DNA of 34,420 bases, from the NCBI GenBank assembly GCA_028101965.1, contig JAOHMI010000023.1, positions 1 to 34,420 of the forward strand, read 5' to 3'. The position numbers and the translations under genes were made by a program. This document shows positions 1 through 9,563 of the stretch, piece after piece. Positions within the stretch are counted from its first letter, which is position 1. Every line of letters begins with the position of its first letter. The stretch is from Bacteriovoracaceae bacterium. GTDB lineage: Bacteria > Bdellovibrionota > Bacteriovoracia > Bacteriovoracales > Bacteriovoracaceae. The notes beneath the pieces are model-generated. The model saw nothing but the letters and a program-made list of their open reading frames with translations. It did not search any database and had not been told where the DNA came from.

Positions 1-63
1 ATAAATCAGTAACTAAAGTAGTGACCTTTGGTCTTAATATTACTCGAGATACAAGAGGCTTAA

Positions 64-3000
64 ATGAAAAAGACATTAAATATATTTTTGATGTTGCTAC
101 CACTAATTTCCTTAGCACAAACCATATCCTTTCCAGAGAAAACCCCCTTACATCAAATAAATGAAGCTAACGATTTAACCGATTCTTCAGGAAAACTTTT
201 ATCTAAGTACCAAGTTCATCAAATGAGAGTTGAAGGTAAAGATATCAGTTTACTTAACCCGAGAGTTTCTAATCTTTACTTAAATAAACCCTTACCTATT
301 TCGAACATGGAACAAAACAACTTTCCAGCAGAAAATGCTACGGTAAGTTTCGAAGAAGAGTCAGACTCTCCCACAGGGGTGTATCGAAGCACTGTTCGTT
401 TTAAAAATAATTCACCTCAAAACCAATTGTTCACTCTCTCTGCTTCTCTATTAAATCATGGAGTCATCATAAATGCAGGCTTAATGAGACTAATGGGCTA
501 TAACGTAGACTTGCCTAAATACTATCATGAACTCAACCTAGAGTTCCCTAATGAAACGGCCAAGAAAGGGGCCCTCAAATTTATTGGGGAAAAAACACTC
601 CTTCTAAAAGATAAATGGATAACTGGAGAGACTCAAAATACACTTAAGTTAAAAGGTGCTATTCTAGAACCTTCACAAATAAAATCTCTCAATCTTTACT
701 GGCCATATATGTCGATTCAGAAGCAAGAGTCCCGTCGAATTTTTCGCGCTCTTTTACTCTTTTATGTACTCACAGATTTCCCCCAGAGTATTAATCACAT
801 TACTTGGTCTGAGGGAAGAAAATTTAACCAGAATATTATTCTTAATCACGAGCAAGCTGCGGCATTTAAAAATTTGACACCGGAAGATGCTCGATGGCTG
901 CTGCACAAACTTTCTGCCATAACTAAATCACAAATAGAAAAGGTGATAAGCTTCACTCAATACCCTCAAGAAGTACAAGATGTTGTGGTGGAGAAAATAA
1001 TCTCTCGGTTAAATCACTTTTTTGAATTATTTAATTTGGGTTCAGATGTACAAAAATTTCCCCTTAATAACAATATTAAGAAAATTTCCAACCAAGACTT
1101 CTCTCGTTGGGTACCGGACTTCTACCAACCAAGTGAAAAAAGTCCTTACCGATTTTCCCAAGTATTTAAGTTTCTAAGGCATCAAGTAATATCAAATGCC
1201 TTAACCTCAGCTTTATCTTGGGCCCAGAAAGAGTATGTGCCCAACCAAGATATGACCACGGCCACTGAGTCCATCCGTGAAAGAGTTCTAGAATACCGCC
1301 AAACTCAAGGTCAGAATCAAGGTATTCTCCCTCTAAAATCATGGTCAAAAGCATTATTTGGGGCCAGGGCCTTCGCCACCAGAAATATTGTATTTGGAAA
1401 TTTTTTAGCTTCAGATGCACCTATCCAGATAGTTGACTCTATTGGAGTTGAAGGAGAAATTGGTGGATTAAGCATTATAAATAAAAATCTAAATAAAGCT
1501 CTCCCAGTTGGAGTATCTCTTTCTCTCTCAAAAAGTTATTCCCATGTTCGTCCAACTGATAGTATCGAAGAAGCAAGCTCGAAGCCGATTAAAGAGTTAT
1601 GGATCCCTCGATTAATGAAAAATCTGGGTAAAATATTTACCAATGAAATTTCTTGCGACATTAGTGAAAAGCCGTTTGTTCAAGAAGAAGAAGTTAAAGA
1701 TGTCATTTTTAAGAAAATAATTTACGACAAAACCCAGCCTGAAATGTTGCAAAAGGCTCTCGATCTAAAAGAAGAGTTAATAAGTAATGGAACTCCAGCA
1801 AATAAAATTTTAATCTCTGGAATTGACCGTAAAAGTGATTGTGAAAAACAACTATTAGATAAGCGTAAAAACCTATTTAAAGATTTCAATGATTCTCTTG
1901 CGGAGAATGAAACTTTTGTCATTAACAATCAAATTAAACTTTCTCCATTTATCGGCACAAACGTTCCAATTGGATTCGTTCCCGGTTTGAGTGCTGGTAT
2001 TCATAATGAAATAAATTACATTCGCTTAAAAACGACTATGATGAGGAAAGTAGGAGATCAACTAGAAATTACTATCCAACAAAGAAAAGATCTCGAAAAC
2101 TTTACTCGAGGAAACATCACCTACTTAGTGAATCTGGTATCGATGGGAATTAAATTTACAAAAGGAAAAATGAATTCTCTTATCTATCGAATAAGTTTGA
2201 ATGATCTCAGTGAAGAGAAAATGCTTGAGAACCAAATTATACTCTCTCAAATTTTTTTAAAGAATAATTTCTCAGCGCTTAAGAGTAAAGGGCAAGAAGT
2301 TAATCTTGATCATAAGGTTTTAGGACGATTAACTTCATTTAACTTCTTATTCTGGAAATCTGACAAACTTAAAATGAATCATACCGTGGAGATTACCAAC
2401 CAAGCGATTCAAGAAAAAGAATACACGGGTAGCGACATTTTTTTTGGAAAGACTAGAGAATTTTATTCAATTATGGATTTAAAAAGAACTGGGAATGATT
2501 TTTTAAATTTTTTCGACAGGATGATCAAAACGGTAAGTAGCTTTATCGGCCTTGGAACATCCAATCCCGACCCTGGTCAAACTCCTCTTGGAAAATCTAA
2601 AAGGTTTTACTCTATTACTGAAACAGAATTAACCCCTGAGATTGACCCTCGATACACTTCTCGAATTGAAATTATTCATACAGGCTGGGCAACTAAAATG
2701 AAAAGAGTAAAGAAAACCGTCCGTACAATCGAAAGCTACTTCGTTGATCTCAACCAAAGCGATCATATAGATATGAATATCTTTAAACAAACACGTAAAT
2801 TAAGAAGTTATGACTTTCGAACGACTTTTATTCTCTATCCTAACTTTTATGAAAAAATGAAGTACATGCTGCTAAAGAATAAGGATATTAAATCAATATT
2901 GAGTGTCTTAACTTTTCTTTATACTCACAAAAAATGGAATGAATTTTGTGCTAGAACAAACAATGAAATTAATTTTTATGATAAAGAGTACCGAGGTTGT

Positions 3001-3342
3001 GTTCCCCCTGATGCTCAAAGAATCGTCAAACTTATTCGTAAAAAAGTGACAGCCAACCGAAAAACTAAAACTAAGCGAATAAATAAATTCATCTCCACTC
3101 TTTTTCGTGAATTTTCCATCAATCGAATATTAAAAATGGCACCTGAAGAATCTTATTTTGCAACGACACGTATAACTGGTTTTAGGGAAAAAGATCCTAC
3201 CGGATACCTTGATTATATGGCGAATACCGTAGGGAAATACAACTCTGATATTGGCACAGGAATCATGGATCAAGTGGCGAAACAATTAGGCATTACTAGT
3301 TTTGAGCTGCGAGCGATTAGCTATACACCGGGGATGTACTAG
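64..3342 (+). CDS. Large secreted protein of unknown function
   Basis: The 1092-residue product begins with a clear Sec signal peptide: a Lys-Lys start, a hydrophobic core over about residues 5-17, and a likely cleavage near SLAQ. It should therefore be exported to the periplasm or beyond. I recognise no family, catalytic motif or transmembrane segment in the mature part, which is rich in Lys, Asn, Phe and Ile. The start is supported by an AGAGG ribosome-binding site 6-10 bases upstream. The next gene, a subtilase, begins one base after this stop codon, so the two are very probably co-transcribed and translationally coupled. A joint role with that protease in the cell envelope or outside the cell is inferred from position only. 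Confidence 0.85.
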   Translation: MKKTLNIFLMLLPLISLAQTISFPEKTPLHQINEANDLTDSSGKLLSKYQVHQMRVEGKDISLLNPRVSNLYLNKPLPISNMEQNNFPAENATVSFEEESDSPTGVYRSTVRFKNNSPQNQLFTLSASLLNHGVIINAGLMRLMGYNVDLPKYYHELNLEFPNETAKKGALKFIGEKTLLLKDKWITGETQNTLKLKGAILEPSQIKSLNLYWPYMSIQKQESRRIFRALLLFYVLTDFPQSINHITWSEGRKFNQNIILNHEQAAAFKNLTPEDARWLLHKLSAITKSQIEKVISFTQYPQEVQDVVVEKIISRLNHFFELFNLGSDVQKFPLNNNIKKISNQDFSRWVPDFYQPSEKSPYRFSQVFKFLRHQVISNALTSALSWAQKEYVPNQDMTTATESIRERVLEYRQTQGQNQGILPLKSWSKALFGARAFATRNIVFGNFLASDAPIQIVDSIGVEGEIGGLSIINKNLNKALPVGVSLSLSKSYSHVRPTDSIEEASSKPIKELWIPRLMKNLGKIFTNEISCDISEKPFVQEEEVKDVIFKKIIYDKTQPEMLQKALDLKEELISNGTPANKILISGIDRKSDCEKQLLDKRKNLFKDFNDSLAENETFVINNQIKLSPFIGTNVPIGFVPGLSAGIHNEINYIRLKTTMMRKVGDQLEITIQQRKDLENFTRGNITYLVNLVSMGIKFTKGKMNSLIYRISLNDLSEEKMLENQIILSQIFLKNNFSALKSKGQEVNLDHKVLGRLTSFNFLFWKSDKLKMNHTVEITNQAIQEKEYTGSDIFFGKTREFYSIMDLKRTGNDFLNFFDRMIKTVSSFIGLGTSNPDPGQTPLGKSKRFYSITETELTPEIDPRYTSRIEIIHTGWATKMKRVKKTVRTIESYFVDLNQSDHIDMNIFKQTRKLRSYDFRTTFILYPNFYEKMKYMLLKNKDIKSILSVLTFLYTHKKWNEFCARTNNEINFYDKEYRGCVPPDAQRIVKLIRKKVTANRKTKTKRINKFISTLFREFSINRILKMAPEESYFATTRITGFREKDPTGYLDYMANTVGKYNSDIGTGIMDQVAKQLGITSFELRAISYTPGMY

Positions 3343-3343
3343 A

Positions 3344-6193
3344 ATGAAAAAATATCTCTTATCAATTCTCTTTATTTTCTCTTCCTTATCTCAAGCTGAT
3401 GATCCGTTTAATTATCTTCAGTGGTATTTGAGTAATGACGGAACTCCTATCATAGTCCCTCAAGGTGATATCGATAAGAAAACTTATTCAGCTCTTCCTG
3501 GAAAGGATATCGGTCTTAGAAGATCAAAACTCGGTATTAATATTAACCGCAAAATAAAAATTGCAGTAATTGATTCAGGAGTTGAACTAGACCATAAGGA
3601 TTTGAAAGGAGTAATTAGAGAAAACAAACAAGAATGCTTAAACCAAGAAAAATACTTAAAATGCCTAAATACTGAGTCAAATAAAGAAACTTGTCATAAT
3701 AGCTTTGCACTATTGGACTCTGACGAAAATGGCTATCCAAGAGATTGTCATGGGTGGAATGTTGCAGCTCCAATTAATGAAGTCACCAAGCTTCAAGGAC
3801 ACCCTCGGGTTAATGATGAAACTGGGCATGGAACTCATGTCACAGGAATTATCGCTGCTCTTCAAAATAATAATATAGGAATAAAAGGTGTTGCTAACAA
3901 TGTTGAAATCATTCCCATAAAGACAACTGGCTCGAGTGAAATACCTCCTAAAACAACCAATCCTATCGATCTCTTTGCTCAAGCTTTGAAATATGCCATC
4001 GCCAATAATGTGGATATCATTAATATGAGCTTCGGATGGAAATTTACTCAAAACTCCATCGCAGTTCGAGATCAAATTCGTCTTGCTGCAAGTAAGGGTA
4101 TTATTATGATTGCAGCTGCCGGAAACTCTGGCAACAAACAAACAATCTATCCATGTGCTTTTAAAGAGGTCATTTGCGTAGGTGCCCATTTGCCAAATGA
4201 TCAAATAGCTCCCTTTTCTAGCGTGGGTAACCAAGTAGACCTTTATGCTCCGGGGTTACACATTCTCAGTACATACCCATTAAACCGAAGATCTTTCCGT
4301 TTTGTTCTGCAAAAAGGATACGAATATATGGATGGGACCTCGCAAGCTGCTCCAATGGTGACAGGGACCATTGCAAGTCTACTTAGCTACGGCTTTACCA
4401 ATCAGCAAGCAAAGGATGCAATATTAAAATATTCCAGAACCGGGTCACACCCATCCTTTCCCCTTTATTCTTTTCCTTTACTTGATCTAGAGAAAATCAC
4501 TAAGAAAGTAAGCGGGCAAAAAGTAAATTTTAGAATGGTGGAAAAAATATCACCTTTTTTCTATATACAAAAAGATCAATACAACTATGACTTAAAAATA
4601 AAAAACCTTTCTGATTCCCCTGTGAGCGTAAAGTTAAGTCTGGATTATAATAATGATGCTCTCACTATTGTATTGAGAGGGCAGGATAAGATTAATTTTA
4701 ATCCGAATGAAATTAAATCTATTCCCCTAAAAATTGATTTAAACGATAGTTCCACCATGCAAGCTGAGCAACAAATACTCCTTACAGTAAGAGATATCAA
4801 AACAAATCAAGCACAAGTAATCACTACGAGTTTTAGTTTTTTCGACTTTGCTCATACTAGTCATTTAAGTAAAAAGACCTATTCTCTTCCTCGCTTTCCT
4901 CCAAATTTCTTAGGTAATAAATTTGTAGGAATTCGAGATTTAGCAGACAACAAATCACCTAATTCAGAGTTTGCCTTTTTTCAAAGCAATGGCAAAGGGA
5001 CACTTCTAAGTATCCTTAGGTTAAATGAAGGCATCTATGAGATACCTCGACCCATACAAGTTGAGGAAAAAGACTTAATACTAATTAATGCTTCAAAGTT
5101 AGATCTCAATTTAGATGGTAAGCTGGATTATTTCCTCTACCTTCTCAAAAGAGATGAAGTCTACAATCGAATTCTTAATAAGAATGAGCCAAAATTCACT
5201 TCATATTTTTTAGCACTTGATCATAGTTTTAATAAAATACAAAACTACCCTCTTCCTGAAAAATATTTAAACGAAAATATTATTTTAAGCGGGAGAATGT
5301 CTTTTCACCCAAACTCAAACGAATCCTTTCTCATTCCTTATTGGATAAGTTTTGGGTCTTTTGAGCATTCTAGCTTAAAAACTCCTTGGGAAGATTTAAA
5401 ACCAAAACAAATCCCCCAGAATAATATCTATTTTTTTAATGATAAAAAAGAACTCAGCCAACATTTAAAAGATAAACCCGAGTCGGAGCCAATACATTTA
5501 TTAATTCAAAATACTGTTTCAAAATATAATAAAACCGCTTTCTTAATCTCAAAGAACAAGGAAGGTACTTACTTTTTGGACCAGTTTAATGGGAAAAAAG
5601 TTTCTACAATAAAAAAGATTAATGCTAGTGGTATCGACTTAGAAAATTTTCGAATGATTCCTGTAAAGGGCAAGCAGGATATAAAAGTTGCTTTTTATAA
5701 TGAAGGGCTCCCTGGAGAGATCATCACTTATTTCTTAAATTACAATATAAAAAATAATAGCATTAATGAATCTACACATGTAATTGAAACAGAAGAGAAA
5801 ATTCAGCAAATTATTAACGTTCTTCCGCAACCAAATAATAATTACTTTGTTTTATTTAAATCCGAAACTACTTTAGGAATAAAAAATATCAGAACTTCTG
5901 AAATTTCCTTGAATCGAAATTTTTTTACACGTGATAATTTGGTTTTAAACTTATTTCATAATCAACAGACGTTGCTACTTGCGCAATTAACAGAAAAAGA
6001 TCGATCAGATAAGTTTCTTAACCTAAAAAAGGGGTCAAATGGAGACTACTTTTTCTCCTTACTAGCAAGAAAAAACTTCTTGCCAAATAATGATTGCTTC
6101 TTTTTATCAAGTGACTATGGTTTTTGGAGTCACACTGACTCTGTTTTTTACTTTTGTCCCACTGAAAAGCAAATTTTAGAGCTAATTCTATAG
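3344..6193 (+). CDS. Secreted S8 family serine protease (subtilase)
   Basis: This is a subtilisin-like endopeptidase of about 949 residues. The ATG at 3344 gives a signal peptide (MKKYLLSILFIFSSLSQA); a longer in-frame reading from 3302 would bury it and overlap the upstream gene. The catalytic triad is complete: Asp77 in VIDSG, His162 in GHGTHVTG and Ser333 in DGTSQAAP, with the oxyanion Asn261 in AAGNSG. Residues 90-160 hold a cysteine-bearing insertion between the Asp and His motifs. After the protease domain, about residue 390, come some 550 residues that match nothing I know except an FG-GAP/VCBS-like acidic loop at 587-595 (DLNLDGKLD), a possible calcium site. The long tail may be a beta-rich substrate- or surface-binding region. 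The gene follows the upstream stop by one base. Confidence 0.95.
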   Translation: MKKYLLSILFIFSSLSQADDPFNYLQWYLSNDGTPIIVPQGDIDKKTYSALPGKDIGLRRSKLGININRKIKIAVIDSGVELDHKDLKGVIRENKQECLNQEKYLKCLNTESNKETCHNSFALLDSDENGYPRDCHGWNVAAPINEVTKLQGHPRVNDETGHGTHVTGIIAALQNNNIGIKGVANNVEIIPIKTTGSSEIPPKTTNPIDLFAQALKYAIANNVDIINMSFGWKFTQNSIAVRDQIRLAASKGIIMIAAAGNSGNKQTIYPCAFKEVICVGAHLPNDQIAPFSSVGNQVDLYAPGLHILSTYPLNRRSFRFVLQKGYEYMDGTSQAAPMVTGTIASLLSYGFTNQQAKDAILKYSRTGSHPSFPLYSFPLLDLEKITKKVSGQKVNFRMVEKISPFFYIQKDQYNYDLKIKNLSDSPVSVKLSLDYNNDALTIVLRGQDKINFNPNEIKSIPLKIDLNDSSTMQAEQQILLTVRDIKTNQAQVITTSFSFFDFAHTSHLSKKTYSLPRFPPNFLGNKFVGIRDLADNKSPNSEFAFFQSNGKGTLLSILRLNEGIYEIPRPIQVEEKDLILINASKLDLNLDGKLDYFLYLLKRDEVYNRILNKNEPKFTSYFLALDHSFNKIQNYPLPEKYLNENIILSGRMSFHPNSNESFLIPYWISFGSFEHSSLKTPWEDLKPKQIPQNNIYFFNDKKELSQHLKDKPESEPIHLLIQNTVSKYNKTAFLISKNKEGTYFLDQFNGKKVSTIKKINASGIDLENFRMIPVKGKQDIKVAFYNEGLPGEIITYFLNYNIKNNSINESTHVIETEEKIQQIINVLPQPNNNYFVLFKSETTLGIKNIRTSEISLNRNFFTRDNLVLNLFHNQQTLLLAQLTEKDRSDKFLNLKKGSNGDYFFSLLARKNFLPNNDCFFLSSDYGFWSHTDSVFYFCPTEKQILELIL

Positions 6194-6247
6194 TTTTTGG
6201 TAGAAAGCTGTGTAAGTATTTTTTCTTTATTTCTCCTTAGTTATCTA

Positions 6248-6276
6248 TTGTCTATTCACTTTTGAAACGATACAAA
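6248..6276 (+). promoter_or_regulatory. Candidate sigma-70-type promoter for the Tyr/Trp-rich lipoprotein gene
   Basis: TTGTCT (6248-6253) and TACAAA (6271-6276) are 17 bases apart, which would give a leader of about 50 bases before the ATG at 6336. Both boxes are imperfect, so this is tentative. Confidence 0.3.
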
Positions 6277-6335
6277 TTTTTTATCAGCATTAATCAGGAT
6301 GATTAGCGAAAATACTATTTTCTAAAGGAGAAAAC

Positions 6336-6914
6336 ATGAAAGCAAAGTTATTAGGCTTAGCTATGCTCATTGCAATGAGTTTAGGTTCAGTAAGTTGTGT
6401 AAGCAGCGGAACAGGTTATTATGAGCCACAATGGTGGTATAATTGTTATCCTGTATACGACTACTGGGGATACTATTTATACGATGATTGTTATTGGGAA
6501 TACTACAACACAGATGGAGCAAAAATCGCAGGACATGAGTCTAGAGACGTTCTCTCTGACGAGTATACTAAAGAAACTAGATTGCTAACAAATCTATCTA
6601 ACTTTTATGCAACTGAGTTTAACTTAAGTACTACTTCTGCAACTAAATTAGCGAAAGCATTTAACGACTATAAGAAACTTGAAAACAGATCAATCGAAGA
6701 TTTAGCTGATTTCGCAGAAACTCTTTATGGAACGAACCCTGTTGCTTTAACCAAAGCAGTAGCGAAAGCTCAAGGTAAAGATGGCGACTACAGTGCACTT
6801 GAAGCTGAACTTTCAAAAGCAGCAGAATCTTTTGGAACAGATCCAGCAAACATGAAAGAAATCGTTAAACACTTCTACGGAAAAGCCTTAGAAGAAAGTA
6901 ACATTAACTTGTAA
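6336..6914 (+). CDS. Small Tyr/Trp-rich probable lipoprotein
   Basis: The 192-residue protein has a hydrophobic signal segment ending in a cysteine (SLGSVSC, Cys21). That is an imperfect lipobox, since position -3 is Ser, so anchoring to a membrane is likely but not certain. Residues 25-58 are strikingly rich in Tyr and Trp (for example PQWWYNCYP and DYWGYYLYDDCYWEYY) with two further cysteines. The rest, about 60-192, is predicted helical and hydrophilic with Ala, Lys and Glu. The start is well supported by AAGGAG five bases upstream. The gene stands alone, with a promoter-like region upstream and a strong terminator downstream, and its even codon use suggests good expression. I do not recognise the family; a structural envelope role is a guess. 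Confidence 0.85.
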   Translation: MKAKLLGLAMLIAMSLGSVSCVSSGTGYYEPQWWYNCYPVYDYWGYYLYDDCYWEYYNTDGAKIAGHESRDVLSDEYTKETRLLTNLSNFYATEFNLSTTSATKLAKAFNDYKKLENRSIEDLADFAETLYGTNPVALTKAVAKAQGKDGDYSALEAELSKAAESFGTDPANMKEIVKHFYGKALEESNINL

Positions 6915-6945
6915 TTTAGTTATAATTTAATAGGTTTCTATAAGG

Positions 6946-6984
6946 GCCAGGACTTTAATAGTCCTGGCTTTTTTTTGTTTTTTT
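6946..6984 (+). terminator. Rho-independent terminator after the lipoprotein gene
   Basis: A perfect 8-bp stem (GCCAGGAC / GTCCTGGC) with a 7-base loop is followed by a long T-rich run on the plus strand. The T run extends into the stop codon of the convergent protease gene. The minus strand lacks a U tract after the hairpin, so termination is mainly rightward. Confidence 0.9.
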
Positions 6985-8659
6985 AACGAATAATTTTTTG
7001 ATTTTTAAAGTACTTCTTGTAGACTTCATCGTATTTTTTATTTGGAAACATCTTCTTAGCAGTTTGAACAATAGAGTTCGCCCAATCTCTCATTTTAACA
7101 CCACTTCCCATTCCAAATTGCGACTCAATGATGATCGCTTGCAAGCTATCTGCACTCTCTCCCTTGTCCACAAGCTCTTTAAAGGCTTGAAAAATTGGGG
7201 TAGACCATAACTCATCAGTAACTCCTCCATCCATTCTTACGTGAGCTCCATAGGTGGTGTTATGGTTGTATTTCATATTAACTTTGTTTACCATTCTTCC
7301 GCCCCAACATTTGTTGTGACCATCCCATTTAAAAACACGATTTGGCAGAAAGGTTCCGTTCTCTTGAAGGTAAGCATAACTTGCGGCCCAATAATCCCCA
7401 AATCCTTCCCCCATAGCTCCAGTATCACCACCACGCCATGAATTATTAATATTAAAGTTTATTGCATGGCCAAGTTCATGAAGAATAACGTCGCTATCTT
7501 CATTATCATCAACACATCCATGTCCAAATGCCAGAGCATTTTGGGCGGGAGAGAAATATGAGTTATCACTCCCATAGACCGCATCTGAATCAGCAATCAT
7601 GGCTTTCTTGAAAATAAGCTTTGAGTTTTTAAATCCCAAGTTTTTGAGATATTGAATGCTGTCATAAAGGTGATAATAAGTCATAGTATCAGTAAATGTT
7701 GAACTGTTTCTTTCTCCTGTAAAGTCACCAGACTTTGAAGTCGTAACCGACGTGTTCGGAGACTCAAAGTTTTTTAATTCAACTAAGTCTGACTTTAGAT
7801 GATAAACACCATCTTTTATCAGGAGATTTTCAAGAGTGACTTTTCGATAAGCTGGTTTGAAAATGTAAGCTTCACTATTATCTTCTAATTTATCATTTTT
7901 AAGTGTCGTCACTGGATTTGGTTTAAAAATCTGCCCATAGCCTTTACCAATTGATGATTCAGTAATTAAGGATTTTGTTTTATTCTTCTTAATAACCAAT
8001 TCAAGATAAGCATCAGTAAAATAATTTAATTTCTTCTTCCCTTTTACTATCACTTTTTTAGGAATGGACTTTAAATGCCGATAAATTCTAACATCTCTCG
8101 ATGAAATTATATCTTCAGTATTTGCATCAATAACAATTTCGTAATCCCCTCTCGGGTTCACCGTATTCATATTGATGATATAGACTAATCTTCCATTATG
8201 AATCACTAAGTTAGCCATTGGGTACTCTAAAAGCTCAGCATACCCACCTAAAGAATCATAAGCGATCCCCTCAGCGTAGCGTGATGTAATCGAAGCAGAT
8301 AATTTCAATTTCTTCAAAGAACTCGAATCTGCAACATTATCATGAACTTTATATAAGTAATCGTTTTGATCGATGGAAAGCACTATCTCACTGTCTTGAA
8401 TTTGAATCCCTTCCTTTACTTCGATAAAACGAAAATGGGATCCCAGTAGAGAATCTTGCTTTTGCACAAGCTTAAATGATTTAGATGATAACTCTAACCC
8501 AAAGTGCTTTTGTAAAACAGTCTTCACTTTTACAGACAATGTGTCTTCCACACTAAAATTTGAACCCATATAAATATGTTCAAAATTTGTCATTGTTTTT
8601 GAATGAGAAGTTGATGCATAGACTAGAAGGAGAGAGATTAAAATCAATACTTGCTTCAT
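6983..8659 (-). CDS. Secreted thermolysin/fungalysin-like zinc metalloprotease
   Basis: This 558-residue exported protease has a signal peptide (about residues 1-20) and a propeptide region at about 35-110 that resembles the FTP/PepSY inhibitory propeptide of M4 and M36 enzymes. The zinc site reads HELGH (394-398) and GEGFGD (417-422). The second His and Glu418 are 20 residues apart, and Asp422 follows four later, the same spacing as in thermolysin (His146, Glu166, Asp170). A His473 in YGAHVRMDGG may be the transition-state-stabilising residue, which I infer from position. The wording around Glu418 is closer to M36 than to classical M4. AAGGAA precedes the ATG by six bases. It probably digests extracellular or prey protein; that role is inferred. 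Confidence 0.9.
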   Translation of the reverse strand: MKQVLILISLLLVYASTSHSKTMTNFEHIYMGSNFSVEDTLSVKVKTVLQKHFGLELSSKSFKLVQKQDSLLGSHFRFIEVKEGIQIQDSEIVLSIDQNDYLYKVHDNVADSSSLKKLKLSASITSRYAEGIAYDSLGGYAELLEYPMANLVIHNGRLVYIINMNTVNPRGDYEIVIDANTEDIISSRDVRIYRHLKSIPKKVIVKGKKKLNYFTDAYLELVIKKNKTKSLITESSIGKGYGQIFKPNPVTTLKNDKLEDNSEAYIFKPAYRKVTLENLLIKDGVYHLKSDLVELKNFESPNTSVTTSKSGDFTGERNSSTFTDTMTYYHLYDSIQYLKNLGFKNSKLIFKKAMIADSDAVYGSDNSYFSPAQNALAFGHGCVDDNEDSDVILHELGHAINFNINNSWRGGDTGAMGEGFGDYWAASYAYLQENGTFLPNRVFKWDGHNKCWGGRMVNKVNMKYNHNTTYGAHVRMDGGVTDELWSTPIFQAFKELVDKGESADSLQAIIIESQFGMGSGVKMRDWANSIVQTAKKMFPNKKYDEVYKKYFKNQKIIR

Positions 8660-8780
8660 GGAAATTCCTTTTCCAAAATTGGCGTTGAATATTTTTGGTC
8701 ATTTTATTTTAATGACCTTTGATCTGAGTAAAGATACACAATGCATAACCGGCAATTATTTCCATGTTAGCATAAAAAAT

Positions 8781-8821
8781 TGCTCAATGGAGCATTTCTC
8801 ATTTGACTAAAAGAGTATAAT
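8781..8821 (+). promoter_or_regulatory. Candidate -10 box and small inverted repeat upstream of sfsA
   Basis: A consensus TATAAT at 8816-8821 lies 16 bases before the sfsA ATG, which would leave a leader of only about ten bases; no clear Shine-Dalgarno is present. A well spaced -35 box is not evident. A 5-bp inverted repeat (TGCTC-AATG-GAGCA, 8781-8794) sits just upstream and could be an operator. Confidence 0.3.
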
Positions 8822-8837
8822 TTGGCCCAATACGAAA

Positions 8838-9563
8838 ATGATTTTCGAAAATAAAATTGGTACAAAATTAAATAAAGGGATCCTTCTCAGACGTTATAAA
8901 AGATTCTTAGCTGATGTTGAACTTGATAATGGAGAAGTAAAAACTATGTTCGTTCCGAATACTGGATCGATGAAGTCATGCCTTTTTCCAAAAACTACTT
9001 GCTATTTTTCGACCACACCAAGTGATAAACGAAAATATGACTCAACGCTGCAGCTACTTTCCGATGAAGATGGAAAAACTTTTATTGGAATTAATACACA
9101 TTTAACCAACTCACTCGTTCAAGAATTTATATTAAATGATTCCTTAAATAAAATTATCACTAAAGAAGAAATTAAACTTTTGAAACCTGAATTTAAAATT
9201 GGAAAATCTCGATTTGACTTTTATATTGAATCCGTAAAAGGTGAACGAATTTTAATTGAAGTCAAAAATGTCACAATGAAATCCGATCAAGCAGCAACAT
9301 TTCCGGATGCCGTTTCAACTCGTGGTCAAAAGCATTTGAAGGAATTAGCTGAGTTAAAAGGTGAATACGATAGGTGTATTCAATTTTATTTAATTCAAAG
9401 AGAAAATTTAACTTCTTTTTCCTTTGCCCATGATATCGATCCAGATTACTTCACTTTTGCGAAACAAGCCAAAAAAGCCGGTGTCGAATTTTTGGCTTTT
9501 ACTTGTAGCCTCTCTCCCCTTAAAATTGAATTAAAGGAAGAGATCCCTATTCAATGGACATAG
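8838..9563 (+). CDS. sfsA: SfsA family DNA/RNA nuclease-like protein
   Basis: At 241 residues this is full length for SfsA (sugar fermentation stimulation protein). Diagnostic motifs are present in order: RRYKRFLADV (18-27), PNTGSM (40-45), SRFDFY (124-129), EVKNVT (142-147) and FPDAVSTRGQKHL (155-167). The family joins an N-terminal OB-like region to a C-terminal PD-(D/E)xK nuclease-like domain; here the acidic residue in FDF and the E-V-K motif fit that core. In E. coli SfsA was described as binding DNA and influencing maltose metabolism, but its true role is uncertain. The stop overlaps the next gene by ten bases, so the two are probably translated together. Confidence 0.95.
   Translation: MIFENKIGTKLNKGILLRRYKRFLADVELDNGEVKTMFVPNTGSMKSCLFPKTTCYFSTTPSDKRKYDSTLQLLSDEDGKTFIGINTHLTNSLVQEFILNDSLNKIITKEEIKLLKPEFKIGKSRFDFYIESVKGERILIEVKNVTMKSDQAATFPDAVSTRGQKHLKELAELKGEYDRCIQFYLIQRENLTSFSFAHDIDPDYFTFAKQAKKAGVEFLAFTCSLSPLKIELKEEIPIQWT

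Noticed and set aside
3-164. Open frame entering from the left edge in a different frame, overlapping the first gene by about 100 bases
   Set aside because: It could be the end of an upstream gene, but the overlap is long, no family is recognisable, and the signal peptide of the 64-3342 gene is far better supported.
3710-4234. Minus-strand open frame within the subtilase gene
   Set aside because: It lies wholly opposite the conserved catalytic domain and has no supporting signals.
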